A stretch of DNA of 64,000 nucleotides from a bacterium 1XD8-76 (GTDB lineage: Bacteria > Bacillota > Clostridia > Lachnospirales > Lachnospiraceae), in NCBI GenBank assembly GCA_003611955.1, contig RAZE01000009.1, forward strand, positions 62,001 through 126,000, given 5' to 3'. Every line of letters starts with the position of its first letter. Positions within the stretch are counted from its first letter, which is position 1. The translations under genes and the position numbers were made by a program. Positions 61,635-64,000 of this stretch are shown here, one piece after another. The notes under the pieces were generated by a model. That model did no database searches and was not told where the DNA came from. It saw only the letters and a program-made list of their open reading frames with translations.

Positions 61635-62840
61635 ATGGCACCGAGATATCAGGACGAAGACGATTTTGAGTATGAATATGATGCACCGAGAAAAAAATCT
61701 AATTCCGGGGGAAAGAAGAAATCGTCTGGCAGGAAGGCCCAGGCAAAAAGCGCTTCTGGTGGTAAAAAGAAAGTTTCCGCGAAAGCGAAGGCGAAGAAGA
61801 AGAGAAAACGGATCCTGCTGTTCATGGGCGAGGTTGTGGTACTTGCGGTTATGCTGCTTGTGCTCTGGGGCGTGACGAAAACGGAGAAAGTGGGATATCT
61901 GGAAATTCCGGAGGAGGAGATCACTGTCAATGAGAGTGTCAGCGAGGAGCAGCTGGAAGTCATGAAAGGCTACCGGAATGTGGCGCTCTTTGGTGTGGAC
62001 TCCACGACGGGTGCACTGACAAAGAACACCCGGAGCGACACGATCATGATCGCATCCATCAATCTGGATACGAAGGAGATCCGGTTAGTTTCGGTGTACA
62101 GAGATACTTTCATGAACCTGGGCAACGATAAGTACAATAAGTGCAACAGCGCCTACGCGGCAGGCGGCCCCAAGCAGGCGATCAGCATGCTGAACGCCAA
62201 CCTGGATATGAATATCAAGGACTTTGTCACGATAGGATTTGCCGGGCTGATCGATACGATCAACGCGCTGGGCGGCATACCGATGGATATTACGAACGAG
62301 GAGATCCACTACCTGAACGACTATCAGTACTGTATCGCGGAAGATCTGAAGAGACAGTATACGCCGGTCAGCAGCGCGGGAATGCAGACGTTAGACGGTA
62401 TGCAGGCCACCGGTTACTGCCGGATCCGTTACACGAAGGGCGACGATTTCAGACGTACGGAGAGGCAGAGGAATGTGCTGAAGGCCATCATGGAGAAGTC
62501 AAAAGAGGCCTCCGTGCCTCAGCTCGTGGAGATCGCGAACGATGTCTTTGACGAAGTGTACACGTCGCTGGGGATCACCGAGATCACGGAGCTTTTGGGC
62601 GAGGCGTCCCAGTACAAAGTAGTCGCGGATGACGGATTCCCCACGGCGGATAAAAGATGGACCGGCAATATCGGTTCTCCCGGCGACTGTATCGTGCCGA
62701 ACAGTCTGGCGGACAATGTGAGCTGGCTGCATGAATTTTTGTTCGATGAGAGCGGTTATGTGCCCAGCAATGAAGTGCAGACTTTCAGCGATCATATCAC
62801 CAGCGTGACGGACAAACACAAACCCAAAAGTGTACAGTAA
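61635..62840 (+). CDS. LytR-CpsA-Psr (LCP) glycan ligase
   Basis: About 401 residues. The cytoplasmic N-terminus has an acidic DEDDFEYEYD, then a Lys/Ser-rich stretch of about 40 residues, then one membrane segment (about 58-77). The LCP domain shows TRSDTIMIASI near 132, SVYRDTF, a DTINALGGI strand near 207, and RYTKGDDFRRTERQ near 262. The Arg residues coordinate the polyprenyl phosphate. LCP enzymes attach undecaprenyl-linked glycans to peptidoglycan, the last step for this locus. ATG 61635 is preferred over TTG 61614. Followed by a strong terminator. Confidence 0.92.
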   Translation: MAPRYQDEDDFEYEYDAPRKKSNSGGKKKSSGRKAQAKSASGGKKKVSAKAKAKKKRKRILLFMGEVVVLAVMLLVLWGVTKTEKVGYLEIPEEEITVNESVSEEQLEVMKGYRNVALFGVDSTTGALTKNTRSDTIMIASINLDTKEIRLVSVYRDTFMNLGNDKYNKCNSAYAAGGPKQAISMLNANLDMNIKDFVTIGFAGLIDTINALGGIPMDITNEEIHYLNDYQYCIAEDLKRQYTPVSSAGMQTLDGMQATGYCRIRYTKGDDFRRTERQRNVLKAIMEKSKEASVPQLVEIANDVFDEVYTSLGITEITELLGEASQYKVVADDGFPTADKRWTGNIGSPGDCIVPNSLADNVSWLHEFLFDESGYVPSNEVQTFSDHITSVTDKHKPKSVQ

Positions 62841-62858
62841 TTTTTCACACGGCAATGG

Positions 62859-62904
62859 AGTCAGACGGCGGGGGCCGGGCGGTCCCCGGGGGTCTGACTT
62901 TTTA
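62859..62904 (+). terminator. Strong rho-independent terminator after the LCP gene
   Basis: AGTCAGAC (62859-62866) pairs with GTCTGACT (62892-62899), with an inner GC-rich stem GGGGGCC/GGTCCCC, followed by a run of T to 62904. It ends the WcaJ/LCP transcript. Confidence 0.85.
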
Positions 62905-62969
62905 TGTGCAAAAAAGGGGAGATTGTGGTACAATCAAAAAAGAGTAACTTACATCCGGGGAGACGACCT

Positions 62970-63899
62970 ATGCAGGAAATAGATGTGATTATTCCGGTTT
63001 ACAAGCCGGAGGCGGAATTTTTGGAACTGATCGAGAAGCTGGAGCATCAGAGTGTGCCGGTGCGCCGTATCCTGCTCGTGAATACGGAGCAGAAATACTG
63101 GGAAGCATTTCAGTATGACCATCCCCGCCGAAAGCGGTATGAAAATATTAAGATGTGGCACATTTCCAGAAAGGAGTTCGATCACGGCAGGACGAGGAGG
63201 GATGCGGTGAAGAGATCTGCCGCTCCCATTTTTGTTATGATGACCCAGGATGCCATGCCGGCGGACGAGTTTTTGCTGGAGCGGCTGATCGCCCCGCTGG
63301 CGGACGAGGGAGTTGCCGTGTCCTACGCCAGACAGCTTCCGCGGAGGGAGGCCGGACCGGTGGAGCGCTTTACGAGAGAGTTCAACTATCCGGAGGAGAG
63401 CTGTGTGAAATCGAAGGAGGATATTCCGAGACTGGGGATCAAGGCCTTTTTCTGTTCCAATGTCTGCGCGGCTTACCGGAGAGAGATCTATGACAGACAG
63501 GGAGGCTTTCCCCGGCATGCGATCTTTAACGAGGATATGATCTATGCCGCGGGGTGCATCAAAGCGGGATATAAGATCGCCTACACGGCGGATGCCATGG
63601 TGATCCATTCCCACCAGTATACGAATAAAGAACAGTTCCGCAGAAATTTTGATCTGGGCGTGTCTCAGGCGGAGCATCCGGAGATATTTGGGAGCGTCCC
63701 CTCGGAGTCGGAGGGGGTGAGGCTGGTGAAGAAAACGATGCAGTACCTGAGAGACCAGGGGGAGGGCAGGCAGATACTGCCGATGTGTGTTACCAGCATT
63801 TATAAATTCTTTGGGTATAAATTGGGAAAAAATTATAAAAGGCTGTCTTTCAGACGGATTATGAAATATACTATGAATAAGGCCTATTGGGAAGGATAA
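62970..63899 (+). CDS. GT2 glycosyltransferase, rhamnosyltransferase-like
   Basis: About 309 residues. IDVIIPVYKPE at the start, HQSVPVRRILLVNTEQ, EFDHGRTRRDAV near 80, and MMTQDAMP near 95 give the GT2 layout common to putative rhamnosyltransferases, with TQD as the acidic motif. FNEDMIYAAGCIKAGYKIAY follows near 190. ATG 62970 has GGGGAG upstream at good spacing; 62904 in the same frame would overlap the terminator. Separate promoter likely, with TACAAT at 62929-62934. Confidence 0.82.
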   Translation: MQEIDVIIPVYKPEAEFLELIEKLEHQSVPVRRILLVNTEQKYWEAFQYDHPRRKRYENIKMWHISRKEFDHGRTRRDAVKRSAAPIFVMMTQDAMPADEFLLERLIAPLADEGVAVSYARQLPRREAGPVERFTREFNYPEESCVKSKEDIPRLGIKAFFCSNVCAAYRREIYDRQGGFPRHAIFNEDMIYAAGCIKAGYKIAYTADAMVIHSHQYTNKEQFRRNFDLGVSQAEHPEIFGSVPSESEGVRLVKKTMQYLRDQGEGRQILPMCVTSIYKFFGYKLGKNYKRLSFRRIMKYTMNKAYWEG

Positions 63900-63911
63900 A
63901 GGAAAAGAGAG

Positions 63912-64000
63912 ATGTGCGGCATTGTAGGATATATAGGGGAGAAACCGGCGGCGCCGATTATTTTGGAGGGGCTTTCCAGGCTGGAGTACAGGGGATACGA
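63912..64000 (+). CDS. glmS: Glutamine-fructose-6-phosphate aminotransferase, 5' end only
   Basis: The first 29 codons are visible: MCGIVGYIG, with the nucleophile Cys 2 of the Ntn amidotransferase domain, then [10 protein letters not shown]. This is the GlmS N-terminus. GlmS makes glucosamine-6-phosphate for peptidoglycan and amino-sugar precursors. AAAGGAAAAGAGAG lies before the ATG, 12 bases after the previous gene. The rest is beyond the window. Confidence 0.9.
   Translation, partial: MCGIVGYIGEKPAAPIILEGLSRLEYRGY

Overview
This window reads as low-to-mid GC Gram-positive chromosome, most likely Clostridia and probably Lachnospiraceae (inferred from gene families; I could not search a database). 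The grounds are AGGAGG-type ribosome sites, a lipoprotein SBP, GH25 lysozymes with bacterial Ig-like domains, an LCP ligase, a DUF6077-type membrane protein, an RmlABC set and a Wzm/Wzt exporter. Almost everything except three blocks belongs to one large cell-wall polysaccharide locus.

Layout. 1-1.6 kb: end of a pseudaminic-acid synthase gene and pseG. 1.7-18.1 kb: a side-chain decoration region. It has two GtrB-like lipid-linked glycosyltransferases, a GtrII protein, several polytopic GT-C-like proteins, a wecE aminotransferase with a GNAT acetyltransferase, an acyltransferase and two SGNH proteins. 18.1-19.3 kb: an opposite-strand SGNH-like protein that has lost its catalytic motifs, with a large imperfect palindrome in its leader. 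19.3-21.6 kb: a small, AT-richer accessory patch with a zinc-ribbon protein and a HipA-like kinase lacking an intact antitoxin. 21.7-28.1 kb: two anchored GH25 lysozymes flanking rmlB and rmlA. 28.1-42.6 kb: rmlC, Wzm-like permease, a DUF1266 gene, Wzt with a glycan-binding C-terminus, a methyltransferase-kinase resembling the WbdD chain terminator, three large GT2 proteins and an acyltransferase.

42.7-54.0 kb is a different, self-contained unit. A divergent GntR regulator/GATase-like pair faces a sugar ABC transporter operon carrying a 3-hexulose-6-phosphate synthase, phosphohexuloisomerase, PfkB kinase, D-lyxose isomerase, mannitol-phosphate-dehydrogenase-like protein and DhaK/DhaL. Four copies of a TAAATACGTATTTA-like palindrome sit in the divergent promoter region. 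The enzyme combination does not match a pathway I know, and it is my main candidate for an undescribed system.

54.0-64.0 kb: an M3 peptidase on the minus strand and phosphoglucomutase, then the polysaccharide locus resumes with two GT2 proteins, the initiating polyprenyl-phosphate sugar transferase, an LCP ligase, another GT2 and the start of glmS.

Inferred working model: phosphoglucomutase and GlmS supply precursors, RmlABC (RmlD not in the window) make dTDP-rhamnose, the WcaJ-like enzyme starts the chain on undecaprenyl phosphate, and the GT2 enzymes extend it. The methyltransferase-kinase may cap it, Wzm/Wzt exports the capped chain, GtrB/GT-C and acyltransferases decorate it outside, and the LCP protein attaches it to peptidoglycan.
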